A stretch of 64,000 nucleotides of DNA from Paraburkholderia dilworthii (GTDB taxonomy: Bacteria > Pseudomonadota > Gammaproteobacteria > Burkholderiales > Burkholderiaceae), in NCBI RefSeq assembly GCF_000472525.1, contig NZ_AWZT01000031.1, forward strand, positions 24,595-88,594, given 5' to 3'. The notes under the pieces were generated by a model. It made no database searches and had not been told where the DNA came from. It worked only from the letters and a program-made list of their open reading frames with translations. Both the position numbers and the translations under genes were made by a program. Positions within the stretch are counted from its first letter, which is position 1, and every line of letters begins with the position of its first letter. This document shows, one piece after another, positions 26,958 through 34,827 of the stretch.

Positions 26958-27218
26958 TCACAACTCCGGTCGGGCTAGGTCGCACGTCGCGATGTGCTCG
27001 CCATAGACCTGCGCCGCTGCGACCGCCTCCAGTTTCGTGGGATACGGACCAAGCTCAGGGGCGCCATCGAACGGGAACAGCACACGGCCGTCGGTGGTTC
27101 GGACCACCTTCAATACGCCGAAGAATCGTCGATAGCCGGCGAGCCTGGACGTCGTCGAGATTTCGAAATCGTCCTCTGACGCTGCGGGGACGCTGGGAAT
27201 GAATGCGGTCTTGCTCAT
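26958..27218 (-). CDS. Small conserved hypothetical protein
   Basis: An 86-residue soluble protein (start MSKTAFIPSVPAASEDD) with no signal peptide or membrane segment. The middle reads like a short beta-rich domain (GVLKVVRTTDGRVLFPFDGAPELGPY). From memory similar proteins occur across Burkholderia (possibly the DUF6723 group), but I cannot confirm the family. Convergent with glmS, read alone. Confidence 0.6.
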   Translation of the reverse strand: MSKTAFIPSVPAASEDDFEISTTSRLAGYRRFFGVLKVVRTTDGRVLFPFDGAPELGPYPTKLEAVAAAQVYGEHIATCDLARPEL

Positions 27219-27539
27219 GCTGAGGACATCTCGTGTTCGATAAACCTGCGATTGTCGCGGACGGATGTTCGCCGGTGACCGTCATTGTCTCAAATCCCCG
27301 GAAGCTGGGTGGTCGCGCGCGACACCGATTGCGGCGAGCGGCGCATAGCCGCGTGTTCGCGACTAACGGATCAATGCCTGCGCAACGAAAATCGGCGTTC
27401 AACTAGCTCGGCATGGCTGCGGCCCCCGCAGGTTAAGGCTCCGCCAAGGCTTCCACTCCCTGATCCATGCTAGACCGATTCAAATGCCTGTTTTTAAGGC
27501 AGCGTTATAATGCGCAGACTTTTTCCTCAGACTTATGCC
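27219..27539. other. Intergenic region without recognisable gene
   Basis: Divergent gap of 321 bp between the 86-residue hypothetical protein and the small transglycosylase. It holds a TATAAT hexamer at 27506-27511, 29 bp before the transglycosylase ATG and well placed as its -10, but no convincing -35. A small GCCT/AGGC hairpin lies just upstream. Nothing else is recognised. Confidence 0.5.
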
Positions 27540-28160
27540 ATGAGCCGGTTACTTTGCTTGATCCTGCTTTCCCTCGGCCTCGCCCAATCGGCGATGGCTG
27601 AGGAAAACGGTGACCGCATGTCGGTGTATCTGACGAAGAAATTCGGCCTCGCGAAAGAGAAGGCGGAAAAAATATCGGACGCAGTTCAATCCGCCGCATC
27701 TAAATATTCGCTGCCGCCAGCGCTGCTCCTGGCCATTATCTCGATCGAATCGCGCTTCAAGGAAAAAGCCAAGGGTGCCAATGGCGCGACGGGCCTGATG
27801 CAAGTGGTGCCGAGCGCCCATCGCGGGCTGTTGAGAAACGTGAAGGATCTCACCGAACCGACCGCCAATATCGAGGTTGGCTCCGCAATTCTGTATGGCT
27901 ACATGCGCTCGGCCAACGGCGATATGAATGCGGCGCTCAAAAGCTACGGCGGCTCGCAAGCATACGCGCAGAAGGTCAGCTTGCGCGCGGGCGATTTTGC
28001 CGACGTGGCCACACCGCAAGACTCGGCCCAAGATGTCAACGCGCAAACCGGTTCGTGCAGTGCTGGCGCGGCCGTCCGATGCGCGCCGTCCGGCAACTGG
28101 AGCAACGCGTTCACTGTGCCTTCGACGAATACCGTCGGCGCGGCCCAAACCGCGCGATAG
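27540..28160 (+). CDS. Small SLT-domain lytic transglycosylase
   Basis: A 206-residue exported protein: signal peptide MSRLLCLILLSLGLAQSAMA, then a compact SLT domain with catalytic Glu70 in ISIESRF, GATGLMQVVP and the late ALKSYGGS segment. Such small soluble transglycosylases make local gaps in peptidoglycan, often for remodelling or secretion machines. The frame opens at 27510, but ATG 27540 gives a clean signal. The cysteine pair in GSCSAGAAVRCAP near the C-terminus may form a disulfide. No secretion genes are adjacent. Confidence 0.86.
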   Translation: MSRLLCLILLSLGLAQSAMAEENGDRMSVYLTKKFGLAKEKAEKISDAVQSAASKYSLPPALLLAIISIESRFKEKAKGANGATGLMQVVPSAHRGLLRNVKDLTEPTANIEVGSAILYGYMRSANGDMNAALKSYGGSQAYAQKVSLRAGDFADVATPQDSAQDVNAQTGSCSAGAAVRCAPSGNWSNAFTVPSTNTVGAAQTAR

Positions 28161-28392
28161 CGTCGGCAGGGCTTCCTGCGACGTCGAACTGAACGCCGGC
28201 TCTCTCTGCCTTTCCGTGCCGCAGCCCCGTCGAGCGAGGCACGGCCTGCAATTTCCCTAAGTCCATCGTGAAAGACGGTGAAAGTCGCGCGCGTGCGCTT
28301 CGCTGCACCTTTTTTACGCACTTGCGACAACCGCTCTACAATGCATTTCCTTCGCGGTTTCATTCGCATTTACGCAGCGTTCCAGATTGACC

Positions 28393-29079
28393 ATGTCCAC
28401 CTCGTTTTTCAAGACCACCGCGGCCTCGCTGTGCGGCCTGATCATGCTCGCCGCTTGCAGCAGCGCGCCGAAGCCCAAATTCCAGCAGGAGTTGTTCGAA
28501 ACGGGCGCGAGCCCTTATGCACGCAATTTCAACTCGAGCGTGACCGACAGTTGCGAGGCCGCGCGTCGCGCCTTGCTGAGTCAAGGCTATCTGACGACGA
28601 TGACCCGCAACGATACGGTCGACGGAACCAAGAATTTCCAGCCCACCGGCGATACCCATGTGGTTGTCGAATTTCATGTGGTGTGTACGCCGGGCGAAGA
28701 GGCAAGCAGTAGCAGCATCGTCTATGTGAACGCCGTGCAGAACGGCTTCGCGTTGAAGAAGAGCGATACGTCGGCGAGTGTCGGACTGAGCGTGCTCGGT
28801 TCGCTGTCGCTGCCGATCCGCTCGAACAGCGACGCAATGGTGAAGATTTCCAGTGAGACAATTCCGTCGGGCAAGTTCTACGACCGCTTCTTTGGTCTCG
28901 TCGATCACTACTTGCAAACCGTTGTGCGCACTCAGCCGGTCGTCAACGACCGCATCGAGACGCGCTTGCTGCCGGTGCCCGTCGAGACCACAGCGCCTGT
29001 TCCTGCACCCGAAATGCCGGACTTGATCGGCAAGGCCGCTTCCGTGCAACCCGCGAGCGAAGGCGGCACCTTGCGCTGA
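28393..29079 (+). CDS. DUF2242 family lipoprotein
   Basis: A 228-residue putative outer-membrane lipoprotein: hydrophobic start, then lipobox LAAC followed by SSAPKPKF. The body matches DUF2242 (EAARRALLSQGYL, VVVEFHVVCTPG, FYDRFFGLVDHYL). Function unknown. ATG 28393 is used; a TTG six bases upstream is in frame. Stand-alone gene after a 232-bp gap that shows nothing specific. Confidence 0.85.
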   Translation: MSTSFFKTTAASLCGLIMLAACSSAPKPKFQQELFETGASPYARNFNSSVTDSCEAARRALLSQGYLTTMTRNDTVDGTKNFQPTGDTHVVVEFHVVCTPGEEASSSSIVYVNAVQNGFALKKSDTSASVGLSVLGSLSLPIRSNSDAMVKISSETIPSGKFYDRFFGLVDHYLQTVVRTQPVVNDRIETRLLPVPVETTAPVPAPEMPDLIGKAASVQPASEGGTLR

Positions 29080-29658
29080 GCGTTGGCGACGCTTTGAGGC
29101 GTGTAGCTAATCGACGCGCGCCGAGCCCGCAAAATCAGCGTGCAGGCGGACCTGTCCTATGTTGTTTACTTCACACGTATACATACGTAGTAGTAGTTAA
29201 CAAGGGTAAGCCCGGTCTGTGGATAACCACCGATTCTTCCGTTACTTCAAGGTAGTGGGAATCCGATAACCGTGCGGGACAGGGCTGCAGAGAAACGACG
29301 AGCTTGGGATAACTTTCCCCAACTACGACGCTCGCCTCGTCTTATCAAGTTTTGGCGCACAGGCTGTTCCATGCGCTATCCCAACGTTATGCAAAGGCCA
29401 GTGTGGATAACTGGCATTGAACCGGCGCGCCCCTTGCCCGCCCCGCGTGGCAGCGTTTTTCGGTCGGTCATGGCTCGCAAGCGTACAGACCGTGTAGGGC
29501 GTCGGGCGCAAGTTAAGGGGGCGGACGGTACGAAGATTGCGTGTCTCTTTTTGCAAGCGCAACCGTTGCTATTTAGTCAAAACAGGTTCGGCGATGCCCG
29601 ATCCAGGCATAGAGTTAAAGGGTTTTCTGAAGTTATTGGTGCAGTGCGGGGGTATGGA
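29080..29658. other. 579-bp region without a clear gene; spaced GATAAC / DnaA-box-like motifs
   Basis: Two perfect nine-base DnaA boxes (TGTGGATAA) lie at 29218-29226 and 29402-29410 in the same orientation. Two weaker motifs that share GATAAC lie between them. GATAAC begins at 29222, 29265, 29308 and 29406, so the first three are 43 bp apart. No dnaA, dnaN, parAB or repA is near. Weak open frames here have no ribosome site or codon bias and are not called. Confidence 0.45.
29175..29188. promoter_or_regulatory. Perfect palindrome ACGTAT-AC-ATACGT
   Basis: A six-base inverted repeat with a two-base spacer in an AT-richer island upstream of the DnaA-box-like cluster. Its form is that of a dimeric regulator site. 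No neighbouring promoter can be assigned with confidence. Confidence 0.35.
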
Positions 29659-29874
29659 ATGAAACGCAGAACAGCACGACAGTTGGTTCGTCTTCTCTCC
29701 GATATCAGGCATGCTGCCCATTGCAGCACGTTGCGAGCGTCAGCCACCAATCGGGAAATGGCGCTTGCGTCGGCCGAGCGCGGCGCAGGCCCGGACGAAA
29801 GTCACGAAAACGACCAGGACACTGATACGACGCGCGAAGTGCGCGACAACAAGCCGGTGCGGAGTGGATCATGA
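29659..29874 (+). CDS. Small hypothetical protein
   Basis: A possible 71-residue protein starting MKRRTARQLVRLLSDIRHAA, basic at the start and acidic/polar at the end (DESHENDQDTDTTREVRD). The frame opens upstream to 29272, but ATG 29659 follows a G-rich stretch usable as a ribosome site. Its stop overlaps the next gene's ATG (ATGA), which favours real translation. No family recognised. Confidence 0.4.
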   Translation: MKRRTARQLVRLLSDIRHAAHCSTLRASATNREMALASAERGAGPDESHENDQDTDTTREVRDNKPVRSGS

Positions 29875-30122
29875 GGGCCGCAAGCGAACAGTCGTTGCGT
29901 TTCCTCGTCGAGAAGTGGCTGGCGCCGGCGTCTTCGGCGGCTGTCCACGTGACCGAATTCAGCCGTACGCGGATCGGCGGCCGGCGTTACGTGCGCGTAG
30001 AGACATCGGCTGAATCCGGTTCGCGCGCGCTTTTCTTCTTCCGTCACGACGACGGCTGCTGGTGTGTGTTCCCGCCCACTGCGGACGCGCGGCACTTGTA
30101 TGTGCATCCACGAGCCGCTTGA
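29871..30122 (+). CDS. Small hypothetical protein
   Basis: An 83-residue soluble protein with a compact, beta-rich look (HVTEFSRTRIGGRRYVRVE, ALFFFRHDDGCWCVFPP). No signal or membrane segment. Its start overlaps the stop of the preceding small frame, suggesting coupling. I recognise no named domain. Confidence 0.6.
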   Translation: MRAASEQSLRFLVEKWLAPASSAAVHVTEFSRTRIGGRRYVRVETSAESGSRALFFFRHDDGCWCVFPPTADARHLYVHPRAA

Positions 30123-30240
30123 CGGCGGCCGCTCCGCGCATCGACAGCACCTTACCGAGCGCGTTTCCGGGCGAAGAAGTTAGCCGATTTTCAGCGACTG
30201 CCAACCGAACCCGCGCCTGAAACGCTGCCTCCACGCGCGC

Positions 30241-30356
30241 CAATCGCGCCAATCGCGCCAATCGCGCCAATCGCGCGAAACCCGGGCCGCTTCGTGCACA
30301 ATCGCGCATGGCCCGCTAGCAGCTTCGGCAGCTTCGGCAGAGCCGGCAGAGCCGGC
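30241..30356. repeat. Two nine-base tandem-repeat tracts upstream of the IclR gene
   Basis: CAATCGCGC is repeated five times without interruption (30241-30285). After 35 bp come AGCTTCGGC twice and AGAGCCGGC twice (30321-30356). Both tracts have a nine-base period and lie 50-170 bp before the IclR-type start codon. Copy number could vary by slippage and change promoter spacing. The rest of the 30123-30408 gap has no gene. Confidence 0.75.
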
Positions 30357-30408
30357 GCTAGGGTGCGCAACAGCGCCTGCATTCGCCGGCCCAATCCCAG
30401 GCAACCCG

Positions 30409-31161
30409 ATGGACGACAAAGACTGGATCGCCGGCGCCGCGAAGGCGTTGGCGATCATCGAGGCATTCGACGAAGAGCACGCGCGCATGACGCCGACCGC
30501 AGTGGCCGGACGCGCCGGTCTGTCGCGCACGGCGGCGCGCCGCTATCTGCTGACGCTGCGTGAGCTCGGCTACGTGGATACAGATGGCAAGCTCTTCTGG
30601 CTCGCGCCGCGCGTGTTGCGGCTAGGGCAGTCCTATCTCGACTCGGCGCGCTTGCCGCGCACGGTGCAGCCGTTCCTGCAACGCATTACGGCGACGCTTC
30701 AGGAAACGGCGCTCGTCGCGATTCTCGACGAACACGATGTGGTCTACGTGGCCCGCAACGGTGTGAACCGCGCTATGGCGGTTGGCTTCGTGCTCGGTTC
30801 GCGCGCGCCGGCGCCTTTATCGTCGGCGGGATTGGTTTTGCTGGCGTTCCAGGCTCCGGACAATATCGAGCAATGGCTCGCGTCGTATCCGATCAAAGTG
30901 TTCACACCGCACACCTACTCCACAGTCGAACGGCTGCGCGAAGTGCTCGGTGAAATTCGACGCAACGGTTATGTCGTCACTGACCAGCAACTCGAACTCG
31001 GTGTGCGCGGCGTCGCGGTGCCATTGCGCGACCGGCATGGAACAGTTGTCGCGGCGATTAGCGTGAGCATGCCGATCGGCCAGGAGTCTGCGAACGCCGC
31101 GCTGCACCGCGTTCTGCCGACGCTGCTCGAAACCGCGAGCCTGCTGCGCAACCTGATTTGA
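30409..31161 (+). CDS. IclR-family transcriptional regulator (PcaR/PobR-like)
   Basis: A 250-residue regulator with an N-terminal winged helix (TAVAGRAGLSRTAARRYLLTL) and the IclR effector-binding domain (ETALVAILDEHDVVYVARN, GVRGVAVPLRDRHGTVVAAISVS). It most resembles the PcaR/PobR group controlling aromatic-acid degradation. No catabolic operon is next to it, so its target is remote or it is an orphan regulator. A tandem-repeat tract lies just upstream. Confidence 0.88.
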   Translation: MDDKDWIAGAAKALAIIEAFDEEHARMTPTAVAGRAGLSRTAARRYLLTLRELGYVDTDGKLFWLAPRVLRLGQSYLDSARLPRTVQPFLQRITATLQETALVAILDEHDVVYVARNGVNRAMAVGFVLGSRAPAPLSSAGLVLLAFQAPDNIEQWLASYPIKVFTPHTYSTVERLREVLGEIRRNGYVVTDQQLELGVRGVAVPLRDRHGTVVAAISVSMPIGQESANAALHRVLPTLLETASLLRNLI

Positions 31162-31383
31162 CGCGGGCCAGGCCATGTCCCCGGCATCAGGCGTTTATGA
31201 GTGAAAGCGTCTCGAAAGCAAGCTGTCTCCCGGAAAATACATATCCTGTTTTGCGCATGACAAACCGCTGACGCCAGGTAATACTCTTCGGCGGGCGCGG
31301 TAAGGCTCCTGCGACCGTGCCTGCTTCACCGTGCAGCTATTTCATTCACACTGACTCAGTCGTTGAGGTTTGGGGAACAACAC

Positions 31384-31596
31384 ATGAAAAAAGTTATCGT
31401 CTCGCTCGCAGCTGCATCCATCGCGCTGGTCTCGGTTCAAGCTTTCGCACAAGCATCGGACGCAGCCGCTCCGGCCGCTGCAGCTAGCGCGCCGAAGAAG
31501 CATCACGTGAAGAAGCTGAAGTCGCACGGCAAGCGCGCTCCGGTTGCTGCGGCAGCGTCGGCATCCGGCACGAACGACAAGGGCGCTCAGAACTAA
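31384..31596 (+). CDS. Small secreted alanine-rich, lysine/histidine-rich protein
   Basis: A 70-residue exported protein: signal peptide MKKVIVSLAAASIALVSVQA ending at AFA-Q, then an Ala-rich linker, a strongly basic core (PKKHHVKKLKSHGKR) and an Ala/Ser tail. No enzyme motif; it could bind nucleic acid, polyphosphate or lipopolysaccharide in the periplasm (inference). A strong terminator follows, so it is a single-gene unit with its own promoter in the 222-bp gap before it. Confidence 0.75.
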   Translation: MKKVIVSLAAASIALVSVQAFAQASDAAAPAAAASAPKKHHVKKLKSHGKRAPVAAAASASGTNDKGAQN

Positions 31597-31685
31597 GCAG
31601 GTGCTTGTCAGGCGAGTCGCTTCGCCGTTGCATGCGCTTGCCGGTACGGCGCATGTGATGCGGATTCGATGCAGGCGTCGCAAGC

Positions 31686-31717
31686 AAAAAGGCCAGAGCG
31701 CGTGCTCTGGCCTTTTT
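31686..31717. terminator. Strong intrinsic terminator (usable from both strands)
   Basis: A 14-bp perfect stem including A/T tails: AAAAAGGCCAGAGC, loop GCGT, GCTCTGGCCTTTTT. It serves the small secreted protein on the plus strand and can stop the convergent 92-residue gene on the minus strand. Confidence 0.88.
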
Positions 31718-31810
31718 GTATTCCGGCCGCGTTCCTCACCGCGTTTCAGCGACATTTGAGGCGACGTCCCGGCACCACTTCAGCAACATTGCCTGGCGCG
31801 CCGGCTGCGC

Positions 31811-32089
31811 TCAGCCCGCCAGTCCGCGTTTGATCACTTCGTTCAGCAGCCCCGTCATGCCTTCCGGATGCGTGGCGGCGCGCTCCTTGAGCTCGGCAAC
31901 CAGTTCGCCGTTCAGCTTGCATGCAAACGCGACAAGACCTTGCGCCTGATCCAGCTTGCGCTGCTCCCGGCGATCCAGTTTCGGCTCGGCCGCCGAAGCC
32001 TTGCCGAAACGCTCGGCGGTGGACTGCTTCATTGCATTGTTCAGCTTGAGTGCCTTGTTCTTCTCAAGGTCGGTCTTTTTCATCGCCAT
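31811..32089 (-). CDS. Conserved small hypothetical protein
   Basis: A 92-residue, highly charged cytoplasmic protein. The N-terminal half is Lys/Glu-rich and helical (KKTDLEKNKALKLNNAMKQS), followed by LDRREQRKLDQAQGLVAFACKL and GMTGLLNEVIKRGLAG. The last part resembles the end of ribbon-helix-helix or small DNA-binding proteins, but no clear motif is present. Function unknown. Confidence 0.65.
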   Translation of the reverse strand: MAMKKTDLEKNKALKLNNAMKQSTAERFGKASAAEPKLDRREQRKLDQAQGLVAFACKLNGELVAELKERAATHPEGMTGLLNEVIKRGLAG

Positions 32090-32168
32090 ACGTCAGGCCT
32101 CTGCCAGATAAGTAATCCCGCATTGTACGCACCGCGCGTTGCGCCGCGCGAGCGAACGGCTTCGCGTA

Positions 32169-32954
32169 TCAGCGCAAGCCGCCGGACGCGCCGGCATCGC
32201 GAGCCTCGCACTCGACCGGCGCCGCCACGCTGTCGATCAGCGCGCGCATTCTTTGCCAGTGCGTACCTTCCCAGAAGACGCGGCGGCATACGTCGCAGGT
32301 GACGAACTGCTTATGCCGCTCCAGCACGCCGTCGGGCGCGCGGTCGCCGACTTCGTCTCGCGGGATACGCCTGAGCGGCGCGTTGCACATCAGACATAGA
32401 CGGAACGGTTGCGCGCTGCCCGCGAGATCCAGCCGCTCGAACACTTCGCGCAATTGTTCTCGCGGCCTGAGCGCGCGCACGTAGCAACCGTGCGTGATGG
32501 CGCGGCGTTTCAATAGCTCGCGGTCGCGAGTGAGCACGATGCGGTCTTCGGCGGCGGCAAGTGCTTCGATGTCGGCGTCGGGATAGTGGTTGTCGTACAG
32601 CGTATCGAAGCCCGCCAGCCGCAGGAGCGGCGCAAGGCCGCCAAGATGCGCGTCGGCGATGAAGCGCACCACGCGCAGCGGCCGTTCACGCACGCGCAGC
32701 AGCGGCCGGATGTCGATTGCCTCGAACTTCGGATAGACGGCGACACGGTCACCATCGGCGAGCGGATGATTGAAACCGACCGACTCGCCATTCACCAGGA
32801 TCAGCTCGACTTCGGTGTGCGGCACGCCGAGCGCTTCAATCGCGTGTTTGGTGGTGGCGTCGCGCGCGCATGGATAAGCGAACGCCCGCCGGCGCAGCGG
32901 CCGGGCGAGGAAATCGTTCAGCTCCTCATAGAAGCGGAAAGTCGCGGTGACCAT
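32169..32954 (-). CDS. Mut7-C RNase domain protein with N-terminal ubiquitin-like domain
   Basis: A 261-residue protein with three parts. Residues 1-85 look like the ubiquitin/ThiS-like fold that accompanies Mut7-C (LILVNGESVGFNHPLADGDRVAVYP). Then comes the Mut7-C PIN-like nuclease core with acidic residues (FIADAHLGGLAPLLRLAGFD, IVLTRDRELL). A zinc ribbon ends it (CLMCNAPL and CDVCRRVFW). A role in RNA cleavage or decay is predicted for the family. ATG 32954 is chosen; the open frame to 33137 overlaps the divergent promoter. Confidence 0.83.
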   Translation of the reverse strand: MVTATFRFYEELNDFLARPLRRRAFAYPCARDATTKHAIEALGVPHTEVELILVNGESVGFNHPLADGDRVAVYPKFEAIDIRPLLRVRERPLRVVRFIADAHLGGLAPLLRLAGFDTLYDNHYPDADIEALAAAEDRIVLTRDRELLKRRAITHGCYVRALRPREQLREVFERLDLAGSAQPFRLCLMCNAPLRRIPRDEVGDRAPDGVLERHKQFVTCDVCRRVFWEGTHWQRMRALIDSVAAPVECEARDAGASGGLR

Positions 32955-33139
32955 CGCAGCAGTATCGCACCGCGCCGCATTGCTTGCCGTCGTTGGGTGC
33001 AGCAGTTGCGTCCTATCGTTGCGTCCGGCGATTGTGTCCGTAGTCGTGCCCCATAGTCGAGTCCCGCAGTTGCGTCGTTTTCCTGCATATGTCCACTGGG
33101 TGTGCTTTACTTCCAGTTCCTTAGAAGACGGAGCCACAG

Positions 33140-34009
33140 ATGGACATCGGTTTTATCGGTCTCGGCGAGATGGGCGCCGCGATGGTTGCAAACATCCTGA
33201 AAGCAGGGCATCAGGTGCGCGTATGGAACCGCTCGCCGGAACGTGCGCAATCGCTCGCCGATGCAGGCGCGCGAATCGTCGCCACTCCGGCCGAAGCATT
33301 CGCCGGCGACGCCGTGTTTTCAATGCTCGCCGACGATGCCGCTTTGCGCGAGGTCGTGACGGCGTCGTTGCTGGAGCATGCGCCGCGGGGGCTGATCCAC
33401 GTAAACATGGCGACGATCTCGGTTGCGCTGGCCGAGGAACTCGCCACCGCGCATGCGTCGCGCGGCGTCAATTACGTTGCCGCTCCGGTGCTCGGCCGGC
33501 CTGATGTGGCAGCGGCAGGAAAGCTGACAATCGTGGCAGGCGGCCCCGCCGAGTCGATCGATCGCGTGCAGCCTGTTTTCGACGCGATAGGACAGAAGAC
33601 CTGGCGCATCGGTTCGCTGCCGCAACAGGCGAACGTCATCAAGCTTGCCGCCAACTTCATGCTCGGTGCGGCGGTCGAGACGCTGGGCGAAGCCGCTGCG
33701 CTGGTGTCGGGACATGGCCTTGCAATCCAGGATTTTCTCGATGTCATCACGAGCGGGATTTTTCCTGGACCGGTCTACGCCGGCTACGGCAAGATGATCG
33801 CGGAGCAGCGCTACGAGCCGGCGCTCTTCAAGGCGCGCCTGGGACTGAAAGACCTGCGCCTTGCACTGGCCGCAGCCGACGCGGTTACGACGCCGCTGCC
33901 GATTGCGAGCGTCGTTCGGGACAGCCTGATCGAGGCGGTCGCGCACGGCGACGGCGAGAAAGACTTCGCGGTTCTGGGCCAGGTGGCGGCGCGCCGGGCG
34001 GGTCGTTGA
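33140..34009 (+). CDS. NAD(P)-dependent oxidoreductase, 3-hydroxyisobutyrate dehydrogenase family
   Basis: A 289-residue beta-hydroxyacid dehydrogenase. The N-terminal Rossmann motif is GFIGLGEMGAAM, followed by the substrate segment YVAAPVLGRPDVA (the usual D/P-G-S motif is altered here) and the catalytic Lys in IKLAANFML. It could act on tartronate semialdehyde, 3-hydroxyisobutyrate or glyoxylate-type substrates; context does not decide. Alone between the Mut7-C gene and the lysE-type gene. Confidence 0.88.
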   Translation: MDIGFIGLGEMGAAMVANILKAGHQVRVWNRSPERAQSLADAGARIVATPAEAFAGDAVFSMLADDAALREVVTASLLEHAPRGLIHVNMATISVALAEELATAHASRGVNYVAAPVLGRPDVAAAGKLTIVAGGPAESIDRVQPVFDAIGQKTWRIGSLPQQANVIKLAANFMLGAAVETLGEAAALVSGHGLAIQDFLDVITSGIFPGPVYAGYGKMIAEQRYEPALFKARLGLKDLRLALAAADAVTTPLPIASVVRDSLIEAVAHGDGEKDFAVLGQVAARRAGR

Positions 34010-34080
34010 AGGGCGCCGCGCGCGCGGACAGCCGCGCTTCGCGGGCATAATAGCCGTCCAATCCTTTTCGCAGTGATGCC

Positions 34081-34716
34081 ATGAGTTTGCATACCTGGTG
34101 GCTGTTTGCCGCCACTGTCTTTGTCGTGTGCGCCATTCCTGGCCCGAATATGCTGCTCGTCATGACGCACGGCGCCCGGCACGGCCTGCGCCGCACGGGC
34201 GCCACGATGGCGGGCTGTTTGTCGGCGCTCGTGCTGATGCTGGCCGTATCGGCGGCGGGGCTCGGCGTATTTCTCGAAGCCTGGCCGGCGCTGTTTAACG
34301 CGCTGCGTTTGATCGGCGCGGCGTATCTGGTGTACCTCGGCATCAAGGCGTGGCGCGCGCCTGCTGACGAAACCGCCGCGGCCGAGGTCGACGAACTGGC
34401 CGCGAAACCGGCTCGCTCGCGTTTCGCGTTGTTTCGCAACGGTTTTCTGGTGGCGGGCAGCAATCCGAAGGCGATTCTGTTTGCCGCTGCGCTGCTGCCG
34501 CAATTTATCGACGCCTCGCTGCCCATGTTGCCGCAGTTCGGCATTCTGGTGGCCACGTTCGCCGTTATCGAGGTCAGCTGGTATCTGGTGTACGCCGGTT
34601 TCGGCACCCGTATCGGCAACCGGCTGAAGAGTCGCACCGTCGCCCGTATGTTCAACCGGCTGACGGGCGGCGTTTTTGTTGGCTTTGGCGCGATGATGGC
34701 GCTGGTCCGGCACTAA
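34081..34716 (+). CDS. LysE/RhtB-family amino-acid exporter
   Basis: A 211-residue inner-membrane protein with six predicted helices. Family marks are PGPNMLLVMTHGARHG near the N-terminus, GAAYLVYLGIKAWR, and FRNGFLVAGSNPKAILFAAALLPQF. LysE/RhtB proteins export amino acids or derivatives; the substrate is unknown. It starts 71 bp after the dehydrogenase gene on the same strand. Confidence 0.92.
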   Translation: MSLHTWWLFAATVFVVCAIPGPNMLLVMTHGARHGLRRTGATMAGCLSALVLMLAVSAAGLGVFLEAWPALFNALRLIGAAYLVYLGIKAWRAPADETAAAEVDELAAKPARSRFALFRNGFLVAGSNPKAILFAAALLPQFIDASLPMLPQFGILVATFAVIEVSWYLVYAGFGTRIGNRLKSRTVARMFNRLTGGVFVGFGAMMALVRH

Positions 34717-34792
34717 CGGCAGCCCGCGGCGAAGCATCGTTCAAGCACATGTGGCGAATCCGCAACAAGAGGGGACAACCCTGATTTTGATG

Positions 34793-34821
34793 TTGCGTCG
34801 CACCAAACCGTTTGCTATAGT
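34793..34821 (+). promoter_or_regulatory. Sigma-70-type promoter for the candidate sRNA
   Basis: TTGCGT (34793-34798), a 17-base spacer and TATAGT (34816-34821). The hexamers are near consensus and spacing is ideal. No coding start lies within reach, and a terminator comes 40 bases later, so the product would be a short RNA. Confidence 0.6.
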
Positions 34822-34827
34822 TTGTCT

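Noticed and set aside
29080..29658. Chromosomal origin suggested by DnaA boxes
   Set aside because: Only two perfect boxes, no AT-rich unwinding region and no dnaA, dnaN, gyrB, parAB or repA nearby.
29272..29658. Upstream extension of the 71-residue small frame to 200 residues
   Set aside because: Runs through the DnaA-box-like region, has no ribosome site at its start and lacks coding character.
30241..30285. CRISPR-like array
   Set aside because: The repeats are nine bases long, directly abutting, without spacers, and no cas gene exists in the window.
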